Assembly: GCF_910592395.1 (NCBI RefSeq)
Contig: NC_088325.1
Coordinates: 3,937,501 to 4,001,500 of the forward strand
Direction of reading: 5' to 3'
DNA length: 64,000 nucleotides
From: Lineus longissimus
Lineage: Eukaryota; Nemertea; Pilidiophora; Heteronemertea; Lineidae
Made by a program: the position numbers and the translations under genes. Below are positions 1 to 11,599 of this stretch, in pieces. Positions within the stretch are counted from its first letter, which is position 1, and each line of letters opens with the position of its first letter. The notes under the pieces are model-generated. The model saw only the letters and a program-made list of their open reading frames with translations, was not told the origin of the DNA and ran no database searches.

Positions 1-139
1 GTCCTTCTTGTGGACAGCAGCATGCATTGGCTTCATCTGCACTGATGCTACAACTAACATAGACCGAACGCACAGGTCAACTGTACACAAAATGCCATTT
101 TCCTTACAAGAAATGGCCACTTTGTTAGTTCATACTTAC

Positions 140-291
140 CCATGGAACACTTTTGCATGTTACTCCATTTGGGCTCAAACACAAGAGTATCCCTTTAATT
201 TTCTAAAGGGAGAACTGAGTTAACAGCTCGGCCGCCAGGCGGCGCCCTGACCGATCCCGCGAGATCGCGCCGATCTCATGCCGCCATATTC
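140..291 (+). repeat. Left inverted terminal repeat of the DIRS-like element
   Basis: The segment contains a run around GGCCGCCAGGCGGCGCCCTG and the palindromic word CGCGAGATCGCG. It matches the reverse complement of 2988-3142 with a few substitutions. Confidence 0.75.
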
Positions 292-866
292 AGTCTTACT
301 CTTGAGCGTTAACAAAGAGTATGTCCCGTTTGTGGGGACGGCGGGAGGGCCGTGTTCCATAGATAAGTATGAACTAACAACATGGCCATTTCGTGTAAGG
401 AAATGGGCATTTTGTGTCATTCAAACTTACCTATGGAACACTTTTGCATCGAATCCCAGCAACCTATTGGAGGTGGGAAACGAGGACTTACCTAAGGCTG
501 AGCTGTTGTTCCATCAAGGGGGCACCACCGGCATAGTAGCTAAGGAGGGCCGCCAGGGGAAAGAAATGGGGAGAACCGGGGGACCGGTATTTTGATATCG
601 GTATTGCAATCGTATTGATAGAGAGTAATAGACCCATTCTCCGTAAAGCGCTAGAATTGCATAATAAAAACCATCAGAGCTTAGAGCAAGTAAGGCATGT
701 TCAAGGGTGTAGAATGAGTTATTGCCAAACAACAATAAGAAATTGCGTCCTTTCTAGTCTACTAGGGGTTGCCCGGATTGTTGAAGATAGGGCATATCAA
801 AATATGGCGCAAGATGCGCATTTGACTCTTCAATCGGGCTCCCCCCCTTTTTTGATCTAGCCAGGA

Positions 867-1968
867 TCAAACAACATGCCCCGCAGACACAATCGGGCCG
901 ATTGTGTGCATGCCATCTACGAGGGAAGAAACGTCTCGTAGGTAGAAACGAGAGAGTGTGGAGTGATTACTCCAACATGCAGCGGAAACGACTTCTTGAA
1001 GAGCAACTCCTCGGTAGTTAGCCCAGGAGGTGGCCAGTGCTCTAACTTCGTGCGCTGAGATGTTAGCTAGCGCACGAAGATCAGAGGAAATCCTCAAGGT
1101 GTTGTAGGAAAGACGAATAGTCTCCACAATCCACCTTGAAATAGTGGCGGCCGCTATCTCTCGTTTATTTCCCTCCTTATAGGACAAAAACAAACGCTCT
1201 CTCCCCTGGCGGATACCAGGAGGTTTTGTCCTATTTATGTAGAACTTTAGGGCCCCTACCATCTGGATGAGCTGGGACAGTTGCTGTCCCGACTCGGGTT
1301 CCGGACCCGACGTGCGGCTTCTATCAACGACGGGCGGTTGAGGAGAGGGTGGGCGCATAGGCGAACCCTGGAAGCCGTGTGTACGGGCGAATGGGTCTTC
1401 CGGAAGCGGAAGATGCCCATATTCTGAACAAGAGTTCCGATGTCCCCTCTGCGTAGCTCGTTCCATGGGAACGACGCCTCTGCTACGAGGAGGGGGTGGC
1501 ACTTCCGGTTGGCTCCACCTAAGAGGTTGGCCAACATAGGGAGGTGCCTGCATTTCCGGTAGGACGAAGTCCGAAACCGGAAATGCCCGTAACTCCTTCG
1601 CCGGTATGGAGCTACCGGTTGCCCTTTTAGGAGGAGGTACGGGGGACGGAAACGCTGTTACCGAAGACGCATGGCGTTTCGGAGGTGGCGTTTTAAAGTC
1701 CTTCCCTACTCTACTGTGTCCGTGAGGACTGGGGTTATTTCGCAGTAAAGACTGAGAAAAACCCCCAGTAGAGTCTTCAGTTACTGATACGCGGGAACCC
1801 GCGTCAGCAACCGGAACTGCAGTCGGCGGACCGGATGCAGGATGCTCCCGCGGGTACAAAGGGCTTGTACTCGGGGGAGCGGACGACAGAGGAACCGGAA
1901 GGATCCCTGAAGTCCGGGGTATATTAAACCCTTGGAGACTTACTGGATGTAAGTCTCCCTTGGGACCA
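867..1968 (-). pseudogene. DIRS-type tyrosine recombinase with proline-rich N-terminal part (deleted pol)
   Basis: The open frame runs to a stop at 867. Its last roughly 125 residues look like a DIRS tyrosine recombinase: an alpha-helical stretch, then the H-x-x-R box in ISAHEVRALATSWANYRG, and the candidate nucleophile Tyr in SRFYLRDVSSL near the C-terminus. The recombinase would insert the circular cDNA. The preceding 250 residues are rich in Pro, Arg and Ser and resemble a Gag or linker region. Reverse transcriptase and RNase H, which normally lie before the recombinase, are missing, so this is a deletion derivative. The open frame continues upstream to 2177, but that part lies inside a MITE at 1969-2389, so the first roughly 70 residues are not original. 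Confidence 0.6.
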
Positions 1969-2389
1969 CAGACATTGATAATAGCTGCGCTTACACCACG
2001 AAATATTGGTGGACCAATTGCACTTACACCACCACATTGCCGCGACAAATTGGTTCGGCAATCCATTGCCGATACAAATTGCCGAGCGAATTTGTCCCAC
2101 CAAGCTTGATGGTCCAAATTCGCCCGGCTTGTTAAAAGCTCGGCTTTGTCGTGGTGTACGCGCAAATGGATCGGCAATTAGCTAGTTAGATGGTTCGGCT
2201 CCAGGTGGCGCTTTCGAAATGGCGCTTTCTGCACATGCAATTTATTGTTTGCGCGCCATCTGTAGCCGGATTTTATGACTAGCTGCAGCGCTGGTGTAAG
2301 CGCTTGGTGGATTTTCGATGGTGCGGCATTGGTTCCCGAACCAAGATTGGTGGTCCATTTTCAGGTGGTGTAAGTGCGGCTAATGTCTG
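1969..2389. mobile_element. MITE nested in the DIRS-like element
   Basis: The ends are inverted copies: CAGACATT, then a GC(G/A)CTTACACCAC block at 1969-2000, mirrored at about 2362-2389 (GTGGTGTAAGTGCGGC then AATGTCTG). The interior contains repeated AATTGCC/CGGCAAT words. It interrupts the Gag-like reading frame of the host element and so is younger. I cannot see a convincing target-site duplication. Confidence 0.5.
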
Positions 2390-2675
2390 ATCCCGCATCC
2401 TTCGCAGCCGCGGCCGGAACCGGAACTCGGCTGACGGAAGGGGTGGTGGCGGAAGGTCTGGTAGACCTCCGGGTTATTTGCCCGGAAACGGAACCGGAAG
2501 AGGGTTTAGGTGTCTTCGCGGCCCGTTTCCCGCCACCAGACGAAGTCCTTTGTGGTGAGACAAAGGACGCCGTCGGAGGGGTACGCCATATAAAAAATGG
2601 TACCAATGACAATAAAAACACTGGGAACCCCAAGTAGGCCAGAAAGGACGCAATTATTAATGGAAAGGAAAACAT
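2390..2675 (-). pseudogene. Gag-like fragment of the DIRS-like element
   Basis: An open frame rich in Pro, Ser, Thr and Arg lies just beyond the nested MITE, in the composition expected for the upstream part of the interrupted Gag-like region. It begins with a hydrophobic stretch that may be chance translation. No catalytic motif is visible. I infer its identity only from position and composition. Confidence 0.3.
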
Positions 2676-2987
2676 GCCTACTTGAATTAATCACTATTGC
2701 AATGGATCTGAGTCTTGTTCATTACAATAGAGAAGAGAATAGCCTACGTAAATCTACCCTACCAAGATCAAAATAATGGAGCCGGGTCGACTAAGCTAGC
2801 TAAGAAAGGTCTATAATTAAATAGACTGGACAATACTAATGCCAAGATTAGTTTGGCGGTCGACTCCGTAGGTGAATGAACCCAAAAATCGTCTAGACTT
2901 GACTGGTTGAATTTGGTTTTAAATCGAATTCACGGCAGCTTTGAAAAAACGATGTGCTTCGTAGAAGCACAAGAGTAAAGAATGAAT

Positions 2988-3142
2988 ATTGCGGCATGAG
3001 ATCGGCGCGATCTCGCGGGATCGGTTAGGGCGCTGCCTGGCGGCCGAGCTGTTACCTCAGTTCTCCCTTTAGAAAATTAAAGGGATACTCTTGTGTTTGA
3101 GCCCAAATGGAGTAACATGCAAAAGTGTTCCATATGTAAGTT
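2988..3142 (-). repeat. Right inverted terminal repeat of the DIRS-like element
   Basis: This is the reverse complement of 140-291. It runs from GCGGCATGAGATCGGCGCGA through the AAATTAAAGGGATACTC block to AAAAGTGTTCCAT. Confidence 0.75.
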
Positions 3143-3478
3143 TGAATGACACAAAATGTACAGGAATAGTACATGGTCACAGAATACACACAGTTCTCAC
3201 AAGTTGAAGAAAGTCACTTCTACTGCTTCTCAATCCGGTCGGAGAGACATAATGTACAGTTGGGACTGTATAAATAAATCAAACTCTTAACTCTTGGTGT
3301 AAATCAACAACTTTTCTCATCAAATTAAACTCGTCTTGAATTGAACCATGTGTTCTAACTGTCCTCCATCTTGCAAGTTCACTCTCACCCCAACCAGTGC
3401 TGCCACCTATGCTAATTATACTACTACAGGGTGTCAAAAACATAAACTAAACAATATATGGGTGTCACAACACGACAG

Positions 3479-3598
3479 CGTCTCGCGAGCTTTACTCCCT
3501 AATACCGGGTATAGATGGCGGGGTAGAGGTCGTTATTAGATCCATAGCTTCAGTCATTTCGGGAATCCCCTGTGGTCATGATAGTAGGCCTACTAAAA
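3479..3598 (+). repeat. Dispersed repeat, copy 1 (matches 56624-56742)
   Basis: A stretch containing CTTTACTCCCTAATACCGGG and TTCGGGAATCCCCTGTGGTC recurs almost unchanged at 56624-56742 in the same orientation. Neither copy has a convincing reading frame. The high identity suggests a recently active interspersed repeat. Confidence 0.7.
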
Positions 3599-5217
3599 GA
3601 GATTAATTTGGTCCTGAATCGTTCGATACAGTTTTTTTCAACAGAAATCGAAAATGACATACATTGACCATCATCATTGAAATGAACCCGGCATCATGTG
3701 TTCCGTTTTATACGAAATATGTGATATACATCACGAAGAGACTTGAAACTAATGGACTTGGAAGACCTGTTCGTGTATGCAAGGGCTCATTTTACATATT
3801 TTTGCAAGTCCGATACCGTAGAACATAAAATTTTCGCAGGCGATGGACAAATTCGCGGCATTTCCCAAAGATTTTTTTCCCAAAAAATAATAATTGTCTA
3901 TTTTACCCAAATAGCGCCTATAAGGGAGTTTTCGGAAATCCCCCGAAACACTAGCACGAACGCCTCTCACATTGTTACATCTCACATCAGATACACCGAA
4001 AGGCAAATAGGCGTTGCGCACACACACAGATGAACGTAATGAGGCAAAAGTTATCGTTGATGAAGATCGAGGTGGAATTTGTGTGTGTTAGGTGTAATTA
4101 TGGTATGTGCCAATTGCACAGGGTAAACAAGGTATCTGAGTAATCACCTCTAATATGATTAAGTAAGCTGAGATCGACATAGGCCTTACCATTATAGCTC
4201 GATGCAGTGCCTATGGGAACATGGCAACTGTGACATGCAATCCTTTTCGCGGCCATGACTTTCCCGCACAAATATCCAACGCACGCTATTTTTTTTCTGT
4301 TCTGCAGTACATGCATGATTTACTCTAGAATGAGAGTCCCTTACATGCCTGAGATGACAGCCTCTCCAACCTTGGACTACTTGATTAGCAATTCAAGATG
4401 GCTGCACCGTAGCCCCTGGTAACAACTATACTCACATGCCGCGTCACCGTCAGAATCTTGGAGTGACGTGGCATGTTTGACCTATGACCTGTCTATTCGG
4501 GCACTACGTGTCAGCATTGTTTCAACATGTCCGAAACCGTTTGTAGCCGACCGAATAATTCTGAAATTGAGCAATTATCTCAGGGAGTATACAGATAAAG
4601 AGGCTTCATACTTGAATATAAAAATAAATTATATGTAGGGATTTTTTAAATAATATTTTCGCAGTGGCGACTCCTTTCGCTCGCGATTGGCATTTGTAAC
4701 ACGTGCTTCTTCGGTCTTTTTCGCTCCGAGGCAAGTATCATTGGCTCGTATATTATCCGTGTCTATGAAGTTCTATTATGCCATCAATTGATTTGTGATT
4801 GCATTAAGGTAAATTGTTTTTTTAGATTTTTTAGTCGCCTTTTCTGCCGATTCAATATGCCATGAATGCAGTTAGTCAATATAATATTTACATCTTATTT
4901 GCATATAAAACGTTATTCGTTTAACAATCAAATAAGTTTTAGTTTAACATGTGATCAGGGGTAGTGGAAGCGACCATAGGAGCACGCAAAAGCCCCTGAG
5001 TGAACGAGGTTGCTGAGTTGAGGAGATCAACAGGAGAAGAACGAATATTGAAGAAGACATACACACACTTTTATTGAACGTCATTCAAATGGTCTACCTA
5101 TTTGCTGTTACAAATGAAAGGAAAAAATCAACCCGAAACCCCCAGACCTCAGTGAAACAGTCCTCCCTTTTAAGGGAGAACATATGCAAAGGTGCAGTAT
5201 GTGTTTTTATTACTTAC
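3599..5217. other. Non-coding stretch
   Basis: No gene is supported here. The short overlapping frames around 3743-4033 are open on both strands and lack splice context or recognisable motifs. The composition is mixed and AT-rich after 4560. Confidence 0.5.
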
Positions 5218-5547
5218 CTAAAACATCCAATCTCAGTTTAGTTGTGGCCTCTTGTCCATCAGCCTCACACACCCATACCCCGCTGTCCGAAGTTTGAACA
5301 TTACTTAATTGAAAACTATTATAGTTATTCCTATCACACCGTGAGTTTGTCAATCTTGATTTGTACTCCTTTGGAAAGACTAAACAATCCTGCGATAGGA
5401 GTACTGCTCCTTGGCTGCGGTGTTTGTCTTTCCACCACCATAAACTTTCGGCGGTTCCACCCGTAATGTTACAACTTAGCGTTATCGTTTCGCCGAGGTG
5501 TGGACGGGAATTACTAAGTGTATTCCTTATCGTCATCCCGAGAATAT
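5218..5547 (-). CDS. Immunoglobulin V-like domain exon
   Basis: A 330-bp exon on the minus strand encodes one Ig domain of about 110 residues. The acceptor AG precedes 5547 after CTGATTTCAG, and the donor GTAAGT follows 5218. Both junctions are phase 1, the usual symmetric arrangement for Ig-domain exons. The first conserved Cys is in ITLSCNITGG, the core Trp follows in SLWWWKDK, and the second Cys is in DSGVWVCEADG, a classic F-strand motif. The domain is presumably extracellular and ligand-binding or adhesive. I could not identify the flanking exons of this gene, so signal peptide and membrane anchor are unknown. It is not a close copy of the Ig exons at 51-59 kb. Confidence 0.8.
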
Positions 5548-7468
5548 CTGAAATCAGAAAAGCAACAGGGTCATCTGTCATTATGTAACATGCCAACACT
5601 AAGACAACAGTTAAACAACGCCTTAAAAGATAGACAGTTGCTAAACCTTATGACTCAATATATCACTCTTCAAACAACAATTCAATGTGAACTATTTTTG
5701 TAGTAATTTGACTTTTGAGCAAGCCCATTTGAACATTGGTCATTTTTAGTAGAAAATGAGATTTACTATGCGTTATTTATAATTATTATTATCATTATAG
5801 AATAATTCAGCAGAAAGAGATAGTATTTGTTCGACAAATTTATGACACGAATTAAGCAGACGTTATGAGTGGCCTCACAGCTCGCTGGCAGGTTTAATTG
5901 TCATTGAAATTTCCTACTTGAGCAGTGAGACAAAAACAATTTCTGTTTTTAGAGATTTTTTATCTTGGAGGTGAATAAAGAAAACGTGTTCATGATATGT
6001 ACAGTCCTACCAGAAAGTAAATGTCTACAGGTTTTTTTAAATATCACAGAGATAGAATAAGATAATTGAATGCGGATTTTAGCAGACAATGATATGTTAA
6101 GTTGCTAATGTATCTGTTGTGTTTTGGGTCAGTGAATCCTGTCCCTTCATTATATACACTGCACGAAATGGGTTGAAATACTGAGTTACTTCTGTTATAC
6201 TGTGATCAGTATTCTAGCTGTGATATGTGTTATGCTTACAATATACTGGGATGTACTGAGATGTTGTATATATCGAATATAATGATCAGTATATCACAGC
6301 ATATTCTTTACCCCTAGTATACCTAGATGTATATCCCTGTATACTAGGTTTATTCGTATCAATGTGTTTATACTGAAGAAAAATACGCAATTATATGGGA
6401 AGAGAAATGCGATAATATAACACATGATATCATGGAATCTGTACTATATAGAATACAAACTTGAGAAATGCTGCGTCAGTATTTCATAGGAAATGTAAGT
6501 ATTTCCTCCCCCATTCCTCCCCTTGTTAATGTGCATTCTGGGATTGAGTATCAATGTGATATATTCAGTTATGTTTCAAGATATGCTGCATTAAAAGTTG
6601 TTGGATGAAGTAGTGCACTGTTAAAATACTGTCACAGTATTACAAATGGAACTCTCTCATCGTTTTTACTTGGATGTTATGGGCGTGTGATCGCCACTAG
6701 ATGCCAGTGCGATTGCCGAGAGCGTGAAGACAAAGGCACAATGACCTGTCCTCAGTTTTGGGGTACTAAACTGGCGAGGTGGACGGGTTAAGGGCGAACT
6801 ACGAACATTTGGCTAACCTAACACTGAAGGCTCGTGATTTTCGACTTACATATTATAGGCCTTCTTCCCTAAAACTGGCCTGGGTAGCTTAGAACAGCTA
6901 AGGATTAGGCCTACTGATGGCACTGAACGACAATGGTTTAGGGACAGTTTAATGTTGCCCCTTTAAATACTGCAGAGACACTGCAGCTTAGGACAGAACT
7001 CCGTTCGGTTTTGTTTAAAGGGGTACGCCATTCGTTATTAGTTGTGGTCCAGTTAGAAATAGAAATCCACTGATACATCATAATGACGTAGTGCAGTTAC
7101 ATGTATGAAGACAAATCTGCTGCCATGTAGTTCTAACCACCGACGAGTGTGCGAGGCCGGCTGGGAAGGATGATACGACGTACTGACTGCGGATATTCGA
7201 GGAAGGGGATACATTATAGTATTCAATGTAATCAGGTGCCTCCCATATCGTTGACCATGATTATGAATTTAAAATTAAAGAAATATAAAAATATAAATTG
7301 TGGCACCACGATACACCCCCTTTCCCGACTTCTAGATACGCGCTTTGACATCATATGTCATATCATACATGTAGTTTGTGTACATTATACATGTAATTAT
7401 AAAGTACATGTATATGGCATTTCTAGGCCAGATTGATTGTCGCTGCCCAACCCTATATTATTGTACAA
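5548..7468. other. AT-rich non-coding stretch
   Basis: No gene is seen. The region is AT-rich with many TATACT/AGTATA words at 6130-6480, probably a decayed repeat. Confidence 0.5.
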
Positions 7469-7491
7469 CCCCCCCCCCCCCCCCCCCCCCC
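7469..7491 (+). repeat. Poly-C tract
   Basis: An uninterrupted run of 23 C. Similar C or G runs occur near 17136, 24937, 25289, 38664 and 50202. Confidence 0.95.
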
Positions 7492-7922
7492 GATCTCAAA
7501 TATCTTTTATCCCTCTATATGTGTAGGCCTACTTCCTTTCTGTATCAAACATTCATATTTGGCAACATTAAAATGACTCTATTTAGGCAGCATGTAGCCT
7601 GGTAGGCGCGATAAAGCACAGTCTCCAAGCGGGGGCTCTGCCATCTCACAGTAGGTCAACCTACCAATGCAAAAGTTTGGGAAAAGGACGATCTACAACT
7701 CTCAACCTTTTTAATGTATAATAAGTGCTTTTTTGCATACTTTCATCGCAACAGGCGCACGTTTTCCATTTGTACTCTCTGGCGGGCACCCGCCACGCCA
7801 CTCGCCTTGCATCATCGTCCATGACGTCAGCAGTGGCGGGAATGTACAATGTAGGCTAACGGTCACTTGAACTGTAGAAGTGAGAGTACCTACATCGCAC
7901 TGCTGCTGTTCCGATTTTTAAG

Positions 7923-10892
7923 ATGGCTAACATTCAAGGAAGATTTTACAGTACTCCGACATCGTCGAGGAACAATCGGGGAGGCTCTACGACAAGCAGG
8001 TCTGAAGGTTCACGATCTGCCGGGACGAGGGATGTCATTAGAGACGTATTCCAAGACAATATGGATGCGTTAATTGATGGGGTGACCAAATGTATTGAAA
8101 CTCTTGGCGAAAAAGTAAGTAATAGTAGTTTTCTCGTAATAATTCCTAGTACCATGCAGGATCACATAGATACATTCTGCTGTGCGGCCAACGGGCGCTA
8201 TCAATTTTTAATCTCTCTAGAACTGTTATTAATTAATGATTTATTGAAAGTTTTTCTAGCCGCACCGTTCATACGTGTAGTAGCAACTACCTAGTGTATG
8301 CAGCCATCAGCCAAGACAACGACGAAGGCAACGCAACAGGCATCATATCAAAGGATACACGCATCATGATGCAACTGGCGAAAATAATTCCTCGTTCCTA
8401 GTTGGCCTCAAATATTATATGAGTTATATCATGAATGTAGCCTAAGCATTGGGAACAAGGTCGCCTACCTGTAAGTGGAGTGGCTGGGGTTACATAATAT
8501 AACGTGAGTCGAGAAGCTGGCTTTGGTCTGTGTGTCTGTCAATTTTGTTAACCATCGTTACCCAAGTACGCAAAAACAAACTGGTTAATTACCTGCATTT
8601 GGTTTGATCGCGTCGGGAAAGAAAAGAAAGAAATTGTGTTAAAATGTTTCGCCGACTTTTTTTGGGCTTTGAATTTTACTCTGTCTTTATAGATGAAACA
8701 GGGATTCGACCGACTTGGTCAAAAAATCAAAGGTCTGAGCGAGCGGCTTACGGACATTGAGGACCGTATAGTCCAAATGGATCAGCGGCTCACGGTGGAG
8801 ACTGATGGGGCAGGGGCAGAAGGTGCAGCAAGAGTGCAGAGGAGAGGAAAGACTCCGACCGCAATTAAGGTAAAATTATATCAGTTACTTTCAGAATGTT
8901 TGAAATGGAGGGGAGGGGTTCTCCAAACTAGGATTTTGGAAATGAGGGCAAATGACATGATAATAATGTGTTGCCTGGGCATCTGAAGGCATCCTGAAAA
9001 CCTTTGATTCCCCGTTGAGCGCTTCATGGGCAAATGCAACGGACTAACATCTACTAGTACTCAACATCACAAAAATAATATCATTTACATGTAATGCAAG
9101 CATAGCAATTCATTTGATGTCTACAAGTCAGAATCTTACGGTAATTCACTGTTCATCAGACGAATGAGACAATGCACTCATCATCTCAATGTCATCATCA
9201 TCATCATCGTCATCACTACGTTACTATCGCCATTGCCAATTGTTTCCTTCTATTATTTTCAGACTGCTGTACACGCATGCTACAATGCTGAGGGAAATGA
9301 ACTGCAGTACAATGTCAATGAAACGTAAGTACCGTGTTATGTAAATTGACGAATTGGTACGCTATACAGCCTCCCACCGGTGTATGCCACCATAAAAAAG
9401 CTGCCTCGGCAACTAATTTTAAGATGCGAATTACTCTTTCATCATGCTCCATTAGATGTAAAATGCAGTCAAACGGTACATTTTTTAATCTGATGACACT
9501 TGTTTTTCACGCCCGGGTCCATGTCGCTGCAAATGATATTCCACAATCAAGCAATTTTACCTTTACTTTTTCAGTTTCAAGAGTCTCTACAATGAAAAAG
9601 TGTCGGCTCACATATCGGCCGTAGTCCGCCAAGCCCAAAATGAGGCCCCATTGGATACGATCAGAGGTAAGATCGATGAGCTCCAAGTGATTTTGTACCA
9701 GTTACCAGTGCTCATTATATTCTATCGCAGTGAACCGCACTTGTAATCTATTCATAACATACATAGATGTACTGTTTTTATTTCAGTGTCGGCCCAGCGC
9801 TTGTTCACCAGCCGGAAAAGGGCGGCGAAGGAGAGGGAAATGTCAGAGAAAGCGGCTGCCACCAACAAGATGTTAAAGACTGTCAGATCGAGGAAGAAGC
9901 GGGTAAGATGAATATTAATGTTTGCATTATTCGACCCTCTTCGACTTCGAATTCACTGATGAGGACGCTGGTTCGTTGGCTGGTTGGGCTTAGCCAATGT
10001 GTACGGTTAATTTGGTAGCCGAAGTGTACTGTTTTGTTGCCTTAATTACAATTACATGCACTTTCACACTTGTGAGAATCCATCCCAAAAGACAACATCG
10101 CCAACTGACGACAAAGACAATTATGAAGAAAATCAACAACACTATAAACTGGTCGGCAGTTTCTTTTGGGTTTGAGATCTTTTACAGTGGTGCTGTAACA
10201 AAATATGACAGGGTGGCGGAGGGGGGGGGGGGATTTCATGGAGAGTAGCATGACTTTTTTGCAAACATTTCTACAAGTTTAACCAACAGGAAAATAGCTC
10301 CTCGACTGAGGTTCTGGGTAATCGACCACAGAACAGTAATGTTGGAATGGGGAGAAACTCTTACACAAGGTAGACAGCAGATCAACACAGTCTGAATCTC
10401 GTTGCGCCATTTGTCCACATCTTTTTCAGCCTGCACTCTATATTTCCTCGGGTCCATTCACAAAACCTTTCCAGAAAGGCTAAGGAAGGAGTTACCCTAC
10501 CCCTCTGCACACAGAAATTCCCCTTTTCACCTATATATAGCATTTACTTATTTTTCTTACAGATGGACCATTGTTGATAGCAGCCATGTTTGTGATCAAA
10601 TAGAACAGTCGTGAATATTCAATTGATGTTATTATCATTACTATCATTTCAGCTTTTCCAGTCGAGGAGCCGACACCTACGAGGGGCGGAGGAGAAAGAT
10701 CTATGGGATAAGGTGAAGGAGCGGGACATGTCCGCTGAGGAGGACGCCGAGGATGGAGGAGAGAAAGTCCTGCGGCGGATTTCCAACGCAAGAAAGAGAA
10801 AGCCAGAGGTGAACGAACTAGTCGCACTATTGGACTCACGAATGGATGCCTATACTGAGTGGAACAGTGCCCCGAAACTGCGACGGATTTGA
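7923..10892 (+). CDS. Six-exon gene, basic protein of unknown function (292 aa)
   Basis: Six exons join cleanly: 7923-8114, 8693-8869, 9263-9324, 9575-9666, 9787-9902 and 10653-10892. All introns are GT-AG and the phases (0, 0, 2, 1, 0) match at every junction, ending at TGA 10890-10892. The start ATG lies in AAGATGGCT, a good Kozak context. The N-terminal 40 residues are Ser/Thr/Arg-rich and look disordered. Exon 2 encodes an amphipathic, probably coiled-coil segment (LSERLTDIEDRIVQMDQRL). Exons 5-6 are strongly basic (TSRKRAAKERE, RSRKKR), suggesting a nuclear protein that binds nucleic acid or chromatin. I do not recognise the family. Introns contain only simple repeats such as the ATC run at 9192-9212. 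The gene is intact and looks like a genuine host gene. Confidence 0.85.
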
Positions 10893-10949
10893 AAATTAAG
10901 ATCTTGTGTAAATGAAATCAAGTACATGTAAGGAAACATGAAATATAAA

Positions 10950-10955
10950 AATAAA
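10950..10955 (+). promoter_or_regulatory. Polyadenylation signal of the six-exon gene
   Basis: AATAAA lies 58 bases after the stop codon, at a plausible distance for the 3' end of this transcript. Confidence 0.6.
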
Positions 10956-11590
10956 ATTCAATGAAGATTAAGAATTTTTTTGTGGAGTTATTTCCATGCA
11001 CATGCTTTACGGATAAAAGGCAAATCGGTTGGACGTATGCATACCACGTATCCATATCACTACCCCCTTACTTACTTTGAAACTGGAGAAGAATGAATGC
11101 CAAAGGTGGTAGAAGTTTCATCGTGATAGCGGTCAAAATTCTTTAGTTTAAGATGATCATGAGCTCCGAGAAAGGTGTAACGATTTTATACTTATATCTC
11201 CCCTCATTTTCCATGGCAGGAATGTCATACGACTCTGAAATAATGTGATACTTGACGGAACAGACGAATATAACTGACAAAGAAGTAATTGTTTAATTAC
11301 AATTATGTACTTGGAACTCGCGACTGTTAATTGTATAGTTATTATCCCATAATTATTCATGACTACTCTTTGGTTAGAAAAACGTGCAATCTCTATTCCA
11401 AGGGGTCAATGCGCTCCACTTCCGGGCTCTCATCAACCCCTGGAAATATCTAAAAAATCTTTGGGATAAGTTAATGACAATTGACATATATATCAATGAC
11501 GTCACTCGATATCACATGTCATTTGATTATAAGCATGAGATAATTACAATTATGACTAAAATTTTGCTCCTGGTTATCACGTGAACATCA
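10956..11590. other. Intergenic stretch
   Basis: No gene or structured repeat is seen between the polyadenylation signal and the Mutator-like MITE. Confidence 0.5.
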
Positions 11591-11599
11591 CTCAAAGCT

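Larger units (their letters stand above)
70..3160 (-). mobile_element. DIRS-like tyrosine-recombinase retrotransposon remnant
   Basis: This segment is bounded by long inverted repeats (about 140-291 and 2988-3142) and holds a minus-strand reading frame that ends in a tyrosine-recombinase-like domain. DIRS elements are retrotransposons that use a tyrosine recombinase in place of a DDE integrase and typically have inverted terminal repeats. Part of the left terminal sequence recurs at about 338-455, which fits the complex repeat structure of DIRS termini. No reverse transcriptase or RNase H coding is visible, so the element is internally deleted. The outer limits are approximate because the repeats fade rather than stop. 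A Harbinger-type or other origin for the repeats alone is possible, but the recombinase domain favours DIRS. Confidence 0.65.

Noticed and set aside
3743-4033. Overlapping open frames of about 95 codons on both strands
   Set aside because: Symmetric openness, no motifs and no splice or start context suggest chance.
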